A stretch of DNA of 64,000 nt from Metopolophium dirhodum. Lineage: Eukaryota > Arthropoda > Insecta > Hemiptera > Aphididae. The translations under genes were made by a program, and so were the position numbers. Positions 37,901 to 51,200 of this stretch are shown piece by piece. Numbering within the stretch: the first letter of the stretch is position 1; each line of letters starts with the position of its first letter. The notes under the pieces are model-generated. The model ran no database searches. It was not told the origin of the DNA and saw only the letters and a list, made by a program, of their open reading frames with translations. Location of the stretch: NCBI RefSeq assembly GCF_019925205.1, contig NC_083567.1, forward strand, positions 7,998,001-8,062,000, written 5' to 3'.

Positions 37901-38371
37901 TCCAAAACATAACGGGAAAATTGCCATCAGTACTTGGCGTGTAGACATTCAAGTACAGGCAATCTTCACTGCTATTAGTTTCATATTTTTGGACACATGC
38001 GTTCGAATGCTTAGTGGCATCTAACGTACCATCCCATGGATCGGCTGGTGCTGGAGCCTACGATATAACATAATATTGGTACCGTGATATTGTATACAAT
38101 TATAACGATTAACGGACTGACAACTACTTATGCAGATTGAGTAGGTACCCACCTCAAATCGAAGTTCTCCAACGGGTGGTTTTGCATACGGTATACCAGT
38201 AAACGAGTAATAAGTCCGTTCATTTCTAGATTTCAAAACTCGACCTTTTAAAATTCCTTTGGTAATTTTTACCTCCACTTGGCAAAATGCTGAACTCAAA
38301 AATAATATTATCACGGCGTACACCAGCTTTTCTCGCACCTTTATAATAAATAATAATAATAATAATCCCAT
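34978..38371 (-). CDS. EstF: type-B carboxylesterase with ER-type KNEL tail, 570 aa
   Basis: Coding exons: 38371-38153, 38057-37787, 37603-37218, 37052-36887, 36722-36541, 36438-36170, 35197-34978. The sum is 1713 nt, in frame. Introns 2 and 4 of EstB-E are absent. Motifs: EDCLYLN, WIHGGA (His127 present), GGSSG (Ser209), NSAEGG (Glu341), GITHGDE (His458). The C-terminus is HMKNEL, close to the ER-retrieval signals of vertebrate carboxylesterases, so residence in the ER lumen is plausible. The start is unusual. The paralogues begin at an ATG beside a splice acceptor, but here the matching site reads AAAG|GTG, and the only in-frame ATG is 33 nt upstream inside T-rich, intron-like sequence. Translation from there gives two hydrophobic segments at the N-terminus. 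Confidence 0.88.
35394..35827. mobile_element. MITE with long inverted repeats flanked by TTAA, in the EstF last intron
   Basis: A 426-bp element (35398-35823) begins ggggattcgatacc and ends with its complement ggtatcgaatcccc. The inverted arms extend for most of its length with few mismatches (for example tgtctaacacacgcgcgaca against its complement), so it would fold into a hairpin. Direct TTAA repeats flank it at 35394-35397 and 35824-35827. A TTAA target duplication is the hallmark of piggyBac-type transposition. It has no coding capacity. Confidence 0.85.
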
Positions 38372-40062
38372 TGAATATTCAAATATATTTATAATTTTGT
38401 TGTACTTTGAAAATAATTATTCCCCAAGGATTTAAGAGGATATAAAATAAGATATTAACCAATTTCAATAAATTCAGAATTGATAACATAGAACTATAAA
38501 TAAATGGATCAAATTACACCATTATACCTCCGTTATACCTTCAAATAATCAAATGTAGGTACTGATAACAGAGATATTCCGGGGGCCAACATTTTTCGAA
38601 AAAATAGTATACAACATTAAAACCTTCTATACGCATCAATAGTATAAGAGTGAGAGTATAGAAGTTCAACAACCAAGATAGGTAACAACATTTTTAGAAA
38701 AATACAGTATACCTACACAATACACTTTAGGCCACTTTAGTGTCGTACGCAGAATTTTTCAATGGGGGGGGGGGGGATAATTAATTTGTAATCAAGTAAT
38801 TTGTCACAAATCACAAGATAAAGTTTAAAAAATAACGTAGGAGCTTCTACAGTTTTTAGTACTTCTAACTGATAGAAAAATGAAACATAAGATATACATA
38901 CAAATATATTTGAACAAAACTTTTTATCATAAATATAGTATAGTACAATAAAGTACAATTTTATGTTTATTTTGTCTAGTCTAATAATTTCAGACCTTTA
39001 GGTGAACTATTTGAAAATTTTTGTATAACTTCAACTTCTGTCAATTGTTCTTTTTTATTTATGTTGGCTATAGCTAATCCGGTTAGCCGTAGGTATATCT
39101 ATAATGTATTATGTATGTACACACCGTTGATTACTAGTTTACTATAGTTGAGACTTGATAAATATAATATAAACAACAAAATAATAATCATAATACGGGC
39201 AAGGGGGGAGGCTTCAGCTTGTTATCCCCCACCCATATTTACAGGTATTTACAATCTCTTTCTAACAATGTTGGCACTTGGAAATCTATAGCAGCCAGCA
39301 GGCCATACATTCCATATTATATTATTATGTCTATGGTTGATAAAGAGGTTTAAAATACTTGTCGATTATGGTAAGAAACATTAGTTTTAAAAAAGTTAGT
39401 TTATAGATAGTAAGTTTGTATGCACTTTCAATGCACTGGCCAATTTAAATACTGTAGTGTCTTCTTGCTTTTCCAATTTAAATATCGGCCTATAGGCTAT
39501 AAGTTATAATTTTATAATCATTATAGTTGTATATTTATTTTTAATATAAATTTGTATAGGTAGGTAATTGTTTCATTAAACCATTTGATAAGGTATCATT
39601 ATTTTGTATTAATGATAATTTCAAATAGGTATAAAATATAATAAATTATTTATTACGTAAGCATCTACAAAAGGCAATAAATATTATTTTTTTTTATAAT
39701 TAATTTAAACAAAAAAACCATTTTGATGAAAATAAAAGGTTGAATCATTAAAAAACATACTATTTCTTTAACTTTCTAAAAATATTATAAAACCAAGTGT
39801 AGCGTGTGATTATTTTTAGTCACCATGTAATTATTTTTTAAGTAAAAATATAATTTTACCTGATTTAATGTCCCCGTCCTTGAGAAATACATTATAGTCC
39901 ACTGCGTATAATGATATGACTAGTTACACAATTTTAATCAAATTTTTGAGAAAAAAAGTTTTTGTTTATTCCCATTTTGAGTGATGATTTATCAAATATA
40001 CCGATGTATGCCTAATATTCATAAAAATAACCATTATATAATTAATATTGTTTAACTATACT

Positions 40063-40202
40063 CTGTTCAGCGAGAGGACACGCAGATTCCATACATTCCC
40101 CCCTGCGTCAAACTTCCCGATTCATCTATGACAGGGTGCCGTGTGGGGGTTCGCAGAAGAACCGATTTTCGTCGATCCGTAGCGTGTTCTCTGGCTGATC
40201 AG
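40063..40202. mobile_element. 140-bp MITE-like element
   Basis: Terminal inverted repeats of 21 bp with three mismatches: ctgttcagcgagaggacacg at the left and the complement of ctgatcagccagagaacacg at the right. The inside is GC-rich compared with its surroundings and non-coding. TA-rich sequence flanks both ends, in keeping with a TA or TATA target, though the duplication is not exact. Confidence 0.6.
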
Positions 40203-41104
40203 TATATTATAGACAAATTATGTACTTTGAATAAACTATATCTAATTCAATTTTTAATGTATAATAATAATAATTAGGTACCTACTTATTTTAATAGATG
40301 ATAATATGTTTTTTTTATATATCGAGGTAGGTAGGTAGTTACTTAGACATCCATTAAATAAGATAACAACAAAATAATATATTTAACCATGATTATTATT
40401 CAAACACTTATACGTTATGAGTTATATGACTTATAGTGATACAATACAAGTCTACAAGACGTACGTTTTTAGAATGTTAGTTGATGTAGACTTTTTAACG
40501 TTAATGTTACATAATTATGTTTCTCAATAGTATACGCAACGCGAAATTATGTCATATAATTTCTATATATTATTTGAAATGTAATAAAAATTAATTTAAT
40601 TTAAACTATTGTTATAGTTTTTTTTTGTAGTCACTTGAATTTTTAAAAAAAAATGTACTCGTTATTATTAAATATGTATAGGGGAATGCCAAAATGAGTT
40701 ATGCAAGTACTATTAGTTAAAATGCAATAGTAGGTAAAGGTTAAAGGTATAATAGTGTCAATGAAAAAATATATCCTAAATATTTTTCCTATACATTGCA
40801 TATTATTATAATATTAATATGCATGTACAATGTACTCATAACTTATAACTACTAAGGTACCTATTAATGCATGTTGTGAAGACTAAAAAAAAATTCTAAT
40901 AATCTAATCTTTGTAATTATAGTATGTAGATTACGTATTATTATGTAAACATATACTTCAAACAAGGTCAACAGTTGTCGATTACGAGCAAATAATATAC
41001 AATGTGTTGATGTAGTTCTCTTGTTATTTCAAGATCCAAGTAAGTAGTAACAAAACTATGAACGCGAAGCATTATTAAATAATAAATACTATTATACGCA
41101 TAAT

Positions 41105-41451
41105 TAGACATTAATATTGGGGGGACGAGGTGGCCGAGTGGTCTAACGCGACGGATTCGGCACAGCCGGTCCGAGTTCGATCCTCGACCACTGGGCGGCA
41201 TTTTTCTCCGTGCAAGTCACGGTGTCCGGAGAACAAGTGCCGCCATCCCCCCACCCCGGGGCACGGCAGAAACCTACGGGTGCCCCATTAGAAATTCTGC
41301 CAAACACAACACACACGTGTACCAACCTACCCAATATAAAACCTACCAAACCTACCCAATATAAAACCTACAGTGTCCTCCCCACACCCAATGGCCTATG
41401 TTGCCGCGGGTTACCCAATAAAAAAAAAAAAAAAAAAATAGACATTAATAT
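41105..41451 (+). mobile_element. Full-length tRNA-derived SINE with target-site duplication
   Basis: A 321-bp element (41118-41438) is bracketed by perfect 13-bp direct repeats, tagacattaatat at 41105-41117 and 41439-41451. It starts with a tRNA-like head with A box TGGCCGAGTGG and B-box-like GAGTTCGATCC, then ggcggcatttttctccg, a GC-rich body, a small tandem repeat (acctacccaatataaaa twice at about 41331-41370) and a terminal A-run. The poly-A tail and perfect duplication show LINE-type retroposition and recent insertion. The head recalls a Ser/Leu-type tRNA. Confidence 0.9.
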
Positions 41452-42528
41452 AAATTCTGTATGGCTACTAAAATAATAAAATCATAGATATACTTGCTAG
41501 AAAAAACTTTTTCACCAAACCTAATCGGCATAATCTTAGTAGATATACTTAAAATAACTGGTTACAATACTACATTGTAAACTTTTGCAGTAGATATTTA
41601 ATACAAATGTATCACCCTGTGCTCCTGTATGAGGAGAGTTTTTTTTTAAATATTTACTAAATTCAGGTTGTTTTATAGGATAGTGGTGTATCATTATTAA
41701 AAATTTAAAAGTAATAAAAAAAGAAACAATGGAGTAGGTACAATCAAAAAATTATTCTCAGGAAAACGGTTTATTTTACTTTTTATTTTTATTTAAGTCC
41801 TATAACAAGGTGTTATTAGCTATTATAAGTATAAACAAAAATCAGAGTTAGTCAATTCATTTATAGATTATAAACATTCAATAAAATAAATTAAAACAAT
41901 AATATAATTAGAGTAGCTCTGCATTGGAATGTCAACAATTATTACCTAAAGTCTCAAATTTAACTTTGACCATTTTTCTTTAAAAAAAGTTTTTGATAAT
42001 TTCTAGGCACAAAATATACCAACGATCACTATTAGGTATTTGACATTTTCAAAACAAATTTACTTTTACACAATCTAATTTTTTGAAGTATTCTTCATTC
42101 TGTGAATGATATTATTTTTCCTTCACAGGTATCACACTTACTCATTGTTCATTACATAATGTAAATATGTAATAGGTTGTTAAATTAACATTTTAGATTT
42201 AAAAAATAAACATATCTAACACCTATGGACAATATATATTTATATAATTTGATAAAAAAATATTTAATTAATTTCTTAAAGATATCAAATATTATTTTCT
42301 TGAATAACCACAAATACTCCATTGATTTACGTGACATTTTCAACAAATACATAAAAACATATTCAATGTATGTACTTTAAATTAAAATACCAAATTTTTT
42401 CATTTAGCCAATTAGGTAGACACCATAAAAAAATTGTACTGTAAAAAAATTTCTAATCGGTTGATTTTTAAAATATTCAATTGTTTTATTGTTTTGATTA
42501 TTGTCGGAAACAGGCATTGTTTATAGAA

Positions 42529-45500
42529 TTATGTAAGTTTTTTCCAAAATGCATAGGCATCCATACATGGATTTTGAATAAGACTGGGATGACTTGAATT
42601 GAATAGGATCATCGATTGGTTTGTGTTTGTAAATTCAGGCCAAGGTAAACCATTTTCTAATCCATCGATGGTAGGAATACTGTAAAATATAAAATATAGT
42701 TGTAAGTTGACTAAAACAATACAAGGCATACATCTTCGGTTATGTTAAACTAATTAATGTATTAATCATCAGAATTTGAACACAATGTGAACCGGTACTA
42801 AATAAATTTAATAGTAATTCATAAGTAGATAGGTACGTTGTACACATTAATATTTGTATTGTATGTAATATGTACCTACTGTATAATTAATAATGATTAA
42901 TTTTAGATTTAAAATGTCGAGTAAAAAATTAAAAAAACAATTCAAATAAATGTACTTACTCAGATGTAACGAATTTATACCAAATATTAATAACTAATTT
43001 CGAAACTTCGAGATCTTTTTCGTTTAAATCGTTTGGATTTAAGCTATTCATTTTGAAAATACTATTTAGTTCATCGCCATGGGTGACTCCTAAGGGTCTC
43101 TCACATGAGCCAAACGCTTTATTATAAGAAAATTCATTTTGATAGTTATAAAAATAACTATACACGGGAGATGACAATTTATATGCCATATCAATAACAC
43201 ATTCTGTAAAACATGAATCGGTGAACATCTGAAATACAGTTATACATCGATTATGTAGAATGGTAATAAATTAATTTAAGGTTTTGAATATAATTATTGA
43301 TTATTGTACCTACTTTAACAGCGTTAATATGCGAATGATCATCTATACCTCCAGATGGGAAATACTTTTTAACCACTTTTTCTCCAATTTCGTCAATGTT
43401 TTCAGGTTCTGTATAATAATTATAATTCATCATTATTGATATTAAACGATTAAAATCCGTACGAAGTTCTGGATGTATTAATGACGTATTGTTGTACATA
43501 GCTGCGGAAATACAATTATATTTAGGTAAGTATAGGTATTATTTTATTTTTTTTTTTATTAATACTACTGAACTGTATTTTATATATTACATTAATCATA
43601 AATTAATTCAATACACTGTATTAATTCTATTGTACTATTTGATTACAAGAAATTGTTTTATCTATCAATACACGGACTAAAAAGAAAAAATCCATCATAA
43701 GTCAGTAAATGTAAAAAAATACGTTTAAGAATTTGAAAATATTTGAAATTAAATACTTTTTGAATGTATTTTTATTTAAAATCGGCAGTTATTGAAAATA
43801 TATTTAAATGATTTTCCATTCAAGTATTTAATAAGTATGATTCGTAGTTATTGTTTAACTCACCAGCAACAAACAAACCTCCTTCGGCTGAATTTAAGCC
43901 AACAATAGCTGGTACGAACGACTCTTGATGAAAGTCATATATTGGATGATGACAAAGAAATGCTTCTTGACCAGTATTACAGTTCTCAACCACAGGATTG
44001 AATAAAACGAAAGGATAAACAATCCAAGTCTAAATAGAATTTTTTTATCAGATAAAAAATAAAAAATACTTAAATTAGTCTATAATAACCGCTCATATTT
44101 CTTCAAAATTGTTCTTAATGTTTTTATATGTACATAAATATTACATTCATTTTAAGAAAATTACCGGTTCGTACTTTGTCTACCACTTTCAAATTAAACC
44201 AATAACAATGTTTTATGATTCCAAAAATCCAAAAACATTATTTATGTAGGTTTCCACATTTAAACCAAGTGGAAATACATTGTTACGTTACATGAGCTAT
44301 AGGTTTATCGACACATTAATTTATTTTTAAATCTTATTAAGTAAATTGTACTCAAAGTATTCAATCTCATTTGACTTTTTTCTTATTACAGTAAAACTCG
44401 CATAAGACGCTATCTTAATATCAGCTCAAAAGAGCGTATATTAAGCAGGAAATCGTCTTAAGGGAGAGCGTCTCAAGTGAGTTTTATCAGACAATTTTTT
44501 TTTAAAACTTTACGTTGAAATGAAAAACATACGAATAATTTGGTATGAAGATCTATCAAATATTGAGCTGGAACTTGTCTTAAACATTGCAATATGTCTT
44601 CGGATGTATCGAAATTACACCCTGAAATAGTTGCCACTGCATGGGCGCGTTTACGAGGAATTCCAGGAGGTAAAACGGCCCACTTGCAAACCGGTGCACC
44701 ACTTTGAAGTATGGCTTTATGAAAAAGACCTTTACTCATCGGCGATAACATATGATATCCTGTGCTAGCACCTCCTGAACTTCCACCAGAAATTGTCACT
44801 CGATTAGGATCACCGTTAAAATGCACTATGTTTTCCTGCACCCAACGTAATGCGGCTACTTGATCTTTTACTCCGTAGTTGCCGGGTATCACATCATCTT
44901 CGGCGCTCAGAAATCCTAGGCAATCATAACGAGACGTTTAGTTAATATTAGTTTAACAATAATATATAAAAACCATGAGAAACATGTAGAGTAGGTATAC
45001 AATATTTATTCAGTATTGCGAGACGTTTGAAATACTAACCGAATATACCAAGTCTATAGTGTATTGTTACCAATATCACATCCTTGTCCATAAGATAATC
45101 TGGCCCGTATAGACCAGACCTACTGTGGCCCCAAGTAAATCCTCCTCCGTGAATCCAAAACATGACTGGTAACGATTTTTTATTCGTTTTTGGAGAATAT
45201 ACATTTAAATACAAACAGTCTTCCTCACCGTCCGTGCTTCCCTGTTGAATACATATATTTGATTCTTTCGTAGCGTCCAATATGCCGTTCCATGGTTCCA
45301 CCGGTACTGGCGCCTAAATTGAAAAATACATCGTGTAACAATAATTGTATGAAAAATGTTTCGTTCAGTCGAACGATGGCCATAATTATATAATATTATA
45401 TACACGAATAAATTATATACCTTAAACCTAAGTTCTCCGATTGGTGGTTTTGCATATGGTATTCCGGTATAAGAATAATAAGACCGCCCATTTCGAGATT

Positions 45501-45609
45501 TCAAAATTTGTCCTTTAATCACGCCTTTAGTTATTTCCAACTCCTGTGCTACGCAGTGTACCAAATCTAAGTACAGCACGACAGCAATAAAAATCCATTT
45601 TACAACCAT
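42529..45609 (-). CDS. EstG: type-B carboxylesterase, seven coding exons, 539 aa
   Basis: Coding exons: 45609-45421, 45313-45040, 44915-44533, 44029-43864, 43501-43314, 43228-42960, 42679-42529. The sum is 1620 nt, in frame. The ATG lies immediately after a TTTTAG acceptor. Motifs: signal peptide (MVVKWIFIAVVLYLDLVHC), EDCLYLN, a canonical WIHGGG (His118), GGSSG (Ser200), NSAEGG (Glu331), GVTHGDE (His450). The C-terminus ends at FWKKLT, about ten residues before the point where EstC and EstD stop and far short of the tails of EstF and EstH, so any ER-retrieval signal is gone. The catalytic machinery looks complete; it is probably secreted. Confidence 0.92.
44389..44490. mobile_element. pogo-like MITE in EstG intron
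   Basis: About 100 bp with imperfect inverted ends: cagtaaaactcgcataagac at the left and gtctcaagtgagttttatca at the right. CAGTAAAACTC-type ends are typical of pogo/Tigger transposons. It lies about 40 bp from the exon that ends at 44533. It is non-coding. Confidence 0.6.
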
Positions 45610-45671
45610 CTAAAATATTATCAAATTGTTAGGTTTATTTATAGTATGATGTATTCATAATATAATAGGTA

Positions 45672-45754
45672 GGCAATTAAAAACTCCGGAGGAGAAGTAC
45701 TGGCAACATGGTTCCTTCTCCGGTCCTCGATAAAAAAAAAAGGTAATTAAAAAC
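45672..45754 (+). mobile_element. 57-bp retroposed fragment with poly-A tail and target duplication
   Basis: The direct repeats ggcaattaaaaac (45672-45684) and ggtaattaaaaac (45742-45754), 12 of 13 identical, flank a short GC-rich piece containing ccggaggagaag and ccttctccgg and ending in ten A residues. This is the shape of a strongly 5'-truncated retroposon or retrocopied small RNA. The source is not recognised. It lies just upstream of EstG. Confidence 0.55.
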
Positions 45755-48260
45755 CATAACTTTAATAAGCAGAGGCATATTTCTAAATAATAATATGCAA
45801 AGTGCCTATTAGATAGTATGTATAGAATCCATTAGTAGCAAAATGTATAAAGCAGCACATTTTAATCTAAATTCTGAAAGGTTCAATGATGCATTTAAAT
45901 TAAATTTTATTGTATAATTGCTATGATTGAGAATACATATATTACAACGAGTAAATTAATAAACTTAGCCTGCCTCTGTTAATAAAATATTGATTACTTT
46001 ATATATTATAAATATTAAAATATATATATAATATATATATATATATTATTATATATATTACTTTAGGTTGGTATTTTTTTTTTAATTTGCTTGGATCAAA
46101 ATTATTTTATTTCTTTATAAATTATTTCCTATTTTTTTTATTTTTAAGTTGTTAATTTAAGTTCGCCATTTGTAGACACTGAGTCATTTATCCCGATCCC
46201 GTAATCTTTAGCGATTTTGGTTCCATAATATAATTATTGTAAAAATCAATAATAGCACAACTTTATAATTTTAAATACAAAAAAATTAAGTAGTAGGACG
46301 TTGAGTTTTGAGCCAACAATACAAATTTAGCACGAATTATTAATAAATAAATCAAATGAAACAGCAGACTGTTGTTATTGTAAGCTATAAAAGCAGCAAT
46401 AAATTCGAGCATTCCAAGGTCACTTTAATAAGTTTTTAACTAATATGTACACCTAATGTATAACATACCTACACTACTTTTTTATCTGACTTATTAAATC
46501 AGTACCTATACCTAATAAGTTCAAATATATATCTATCACATATATTAAAGACACAACTTAATTTTCAAAATAATTAATATCAAATACTGTAATCGTAATG
46601 CATTGAATTAACAATTTATATTTATGGTTGGGAAAGAGTTAATCGATAAATTTTAACAATGTACAACTACAAGTCATTCTAAAATAATGTATCTTAGTAC
46701 AAGTTACAATGTTACATCAATTATTCTAAAAATAAAAATCTGGTAAGTATTCATTAAATGGTTATTTTTTATTATTTGAAGAACAAATTTAATTAAAAAT
46801 ACAAATTATAGATATAAAAAAATACATGTATACTTAAATAAATTAAAAAGAATTAATATAATTTATCGACGACCTAATTAATTTGGTTAGTAATATTATA
46901 AAAAATTACAAAGTTAAACATTTAAACTAGACGTACCTATACGACTGTACATCATTTAAAGTTGTTTATATTTATATATTACTTGATATATATATATATA
47001 ATAAAATAGTATATATAAGTATTACCTTTATGCGTATATTCTGAAATTATAACTTCAGTGTACCAGATACCATACATTTTTCGCCGTTACATAATTGACA
47101 TAATAATATTGCTTGTATATTTTCATAAACATTAATTTTTTTATACTTCAAAATAAATTCAGTCTAAAGTCTTAATTCGAAGGATAAAGTGTTTCACCGA
47201 TTTCACTCATAATATGAAATAAAAAACCAAATGCATAAGCTATAAGACATCGTAAGTATATAATAACATTAATTGAATAACACCAGTTTCTGCAGAAATA
47301 ACTAACTAGACTGCCGTACTACTAAAGACTGAAATAATGCTACAAAACCTAAAATCCAACACATATTTTGCCGGACAAATTAATGTTGGTTATCAGCGAT
47401 ATTTAAAGTGTATCAATTTGCCATATTATTATGCCAATTGAAATTACTATAGGTAATGATGATTAGACAGTGGACGTCTAACAATATTAATAACGTGTCT
47501 TATCTTAATGTGTAACTGTTCATCAATTACAGGTAACTGTATTTCTTATAGGAGGATTTCAGCGTACTATTTTTTTACTCTCATTGGCCCACGCACAACA
47601 CAGAAAATTGTGTTGTTACTTGTAACCTTGAGTATTAGAAACAAAAATCAACTCACAATTGACCTTAGACCTATTATCAAATTTTAATTTAAGAACATTA
47701 TCAGGTATACAAATTAACAGTATATACGATATTTAAATTATTATAAAAAAATAATTTTTATTGAGTGTATAAAATTCTGATAACAATAAAAATAGATAAA
47801 CTAACAATAATAAATATATAAATTGTATGAAGTGTCGGTCGATAAGTATTCACTCAGATCACACCACTACTTAATCCTAATATTCCTAGCTTTCCAAACG
47901 TATAGACTTGATGAAAGACAATATGAGGATTCTTACTGCATATGTTCCTATAATAACTACAAATTAGTGTAATATTATATCATAGTAGACACTTATGTTA
48001 CCTATAAATAGAATAATTATGACTAGATTATAATTTATTGTATAAATACAATAAATATCATATCATTTAGATTTTTAAATATCATGACAATTTTTTTTTT
48101 TAATATAATATAGTTTATAATATGTATTGTGCTAGATATAGGTATGAATCCATGAATGTTCAAAACTTAAAAGTGTTTAGTAAATACATAAATAAGTACC
48201 TCTGCTACCTATTTACTCGATATTTATACTATCCAATTTCCAATGTATACGATAGTAAAA
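45755..48260. other. Intergenic region between EstG and EstH
   Basis: No gene is supported. It is extremely AT-rich, with a TA dinucleotide tract at about 46005-46062 and another at about 46985-47002. The EstG promoter must lie in its left part, but no block shared with the other genes was found. Confidence 0.45.
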
Positions 48261-51200
48261 CTATAGTTCAGTTTTTATGTCTGCTATTTTTCGTGACATC
48301 GTTTGATTTAGACGAAAATTGTAAGGCAGTTGGTTCCAGAATTTATATTTCTCGTCGAATGGATTTTGTATGATTTTTGGTTGCGCTGAATCAATGTGTA
48401 AAACGCTAAATTGTTCATCGTAAGTAAATTTTGGCCAAGCAGTCCCGGTATCTGTCCCGTCAATAGTAGGAGTCCTGAAAAATATTTATTTCTATTTATC
48501 TACAAAATACACAGTAATTATGTAGAATAAACATAATTCCTACAAAGATTTTCTTTCTATAATGGTCAACCTTCTAATAAAATACTATAATGTATCAAAA
48601 TAAAACATGATTGGTTTAAAATTAAATTATTTTTTTTTACATAACCTAGTCTCATAGCCCATGGTACTAGGGTCTGTGGATTAAATGTACATTATTCAAA
48701 TATTTTTGCTCAGTATTCAAAATTAATTGCACATCTAAATATCTAATAATGATATCAATAATATTACTGGTACATTTAGGTACTTACTCAGAAATCGCAA
48801 ATCTATACCAAATATTGACCATTAGTCTGGAAACTTTGAGATCGTCCGCGTTTAAATCGTTTGGGTTTAAATTACTATTTTTAAACAGACTGTTTAGTTC
48901 ATCCGCGTGAGTGACTCCTAGACTTTTTTGGCATGAGCCAAATAGTTTGTTATACGAAAACTCATTTTGATAATCGTAATAATAACTGTAGACTGGCGAC
49001 GACAATTTTTTTGCCATATCAACTATGCAGTGAGTAAAACATCCATCGCCTATCATCTGAAATCATATGTTACGTATATAAAACGTGTGTCCATGAACAC
49101 TGTGTACACTCTATATAACTCCTATAGTTACCTAAACTACTCAGCACCTTATTCATATTTTAGAATTCTGTCTACGGGAGATTTATGATCCGTTAAAGAT
49201 AGTCTAATTTTATTTCCCGTTAACAGAATTCAAAATTATGTTTATACATACTGAGTAAAATGAGTAATATACAGTGTACTAAGTTTTGTTTTCGTGGACA
49301 CTCGGTATATATTATATATAATATACATTAAAAAGAAAATATTTGTTCAAATATTATAATTGATAGGTATACATTATTGAGTTTATTACGTTAACCGCAT
49401 TCGAATGTGTATTGTCGTCCAATCTTCCTGATGGAAAATATTCTTTCAACACTCTTTCTCCGATTTCGTCTAAATCTTCCGGTCTAGTGTACTGGTAATA
49501 AAATAGCATAATTGATAATATACGGTTGAAATACGTCTGGAACTCAGTGTACATCAAAGAAGTGCTGTTGTACAGGGCTAAGCCAACAGAAAATATAAAC
49601 AAGTCATATACATGATATTATGTACGCGTCAACCAAATGTCAAGAATTGATTGATGGGTTTTCAATATTATCAATAACTAAGGCAAAAAATGTCTTGCCC
49701 TAAAAAAATAAGAAAAATGTTTTGAATATTGCAGCATTTCTGACCTTAATAATATACGTTAAAAATATGAACTTATACAGTGGGGCCAGGCTAACAGAAA
49801 ACGGATGGCCTCAAATAATAATTAATGATAAAAAAATTTCCTAAAAAAGTAATTAAAAATAATATGCAAGAAAAAACTCGATTATTGGTACATTATAAAT
49901 AAACTAACGCAGTACCATCTCGTAATATTATCATATCATGTACTAACAGGTTGTCTGTCAACCTTAAATTATATAAAAATATTAGTAAAAATAATGAAAT
50001 CGGTACCTATATTGTATTGAAAATGAATCAAATACTGAAATACAGCTAAAAATACTGCATTTCCTAGAATACATTTTTGGTAAAAAATGTATGGAAGCAT
50101 ACTAAGAAACAATTAATTATGCATTCAAATTCTCACCCTAATAATTAATAAGCAATAACACTTTAAACTGCTTTCATAAACAATAAGTGATGTTTTATAA
50201 ATGTATTTTAATTAATAATGGAACTCACAAGCCACAAACAGACCACCTTCAGCTGAATTCAGACCAACAATAGCAGGTACAAACGACTCTTGTTTAAAAT
50301 CGTATATAGGATGATGACAGAGAAATGCTTCTTGGCCAGAATCACAATTTTCGACGACAGGATTAAACTGTATACACGGATGTGAAAGCCATGCCTTAAT
50401 CATAGACCAAATATTAAACATTTCATCGAAAATATTTATAAAACTTTCATATCATACGAAGTAGACCACAGAACAAAAGTCATTTTTGAATAAGCAGTAG
50501 CTCGGTTATTTTTTAATCTAAAATAATTTTATTTTAATATTTTATAAGACATTTTCATTTCATTGGGGAAGAAACACCCTGGCCAGCTTGTACTGTAACC
50601 ATGTACAATATTGTGTAGGTTTATGATGTATTTCTGAGGAACCTCGGCGATCTGCTCGACAACACGTCACTATAGAGCTCGTTCACCTCAGCTTTATGAA
50701 CAGACTTGCACCGTGTTATGGACAAGATAGTCATCATATGATTGGCGTTATTTCAAAAAAAATTTAAATGGCATGATGTGATTATCTAATTAAATAAGCA
50801 AATCAAATTGTTTTAACTTAAAAAATAACCAAGTATATATAGGTACCTACTACTCAAACAAAATCGTCTGTCTTCCGTGGGCTACCCTGTACATTATCGA
50901 AGTTAAAAACCGTAGAGTATGTCATTATTATATTATAGTTTATAAAATATAAATGATTTCTATTACTTAGAATTTTTAATTTTATTAAAATATGTCCGCA
51001 TAGGTATTACTATATCATGAAAAAAATAAAAAATTGGAGAAACAATAATTTATGAAATAGTTTAATTTAATTGTACACTTACATATAATCTGTTTTGAAG
51101 ATCGATAATATAGTCGGCTGAAAGTTTTCTCAAGCATTGCAATATGTCCTCGGAAGTATCGAAATTACACCCAGCGATAAGTGCTACCGCGTGAGCGCGT

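Larger units (their letters stand above)
38372..42528. other. Intergenic region between EstF and EstG
   Basis: No gene is supported. It contains a poly-G tract at about 38765-38777, a 140-bp MITE-like element (40063-40202) and a full-length SINE (41118-41438). The remainder is AT-rich and unremarkable. Confidence 0.5.

Noticed and set aside
41143..41476. Open frames on both strands over the SINE
   Set aside because: They lie inside a retroposon with a pol III promoter and poly-A tail and are not proteins.
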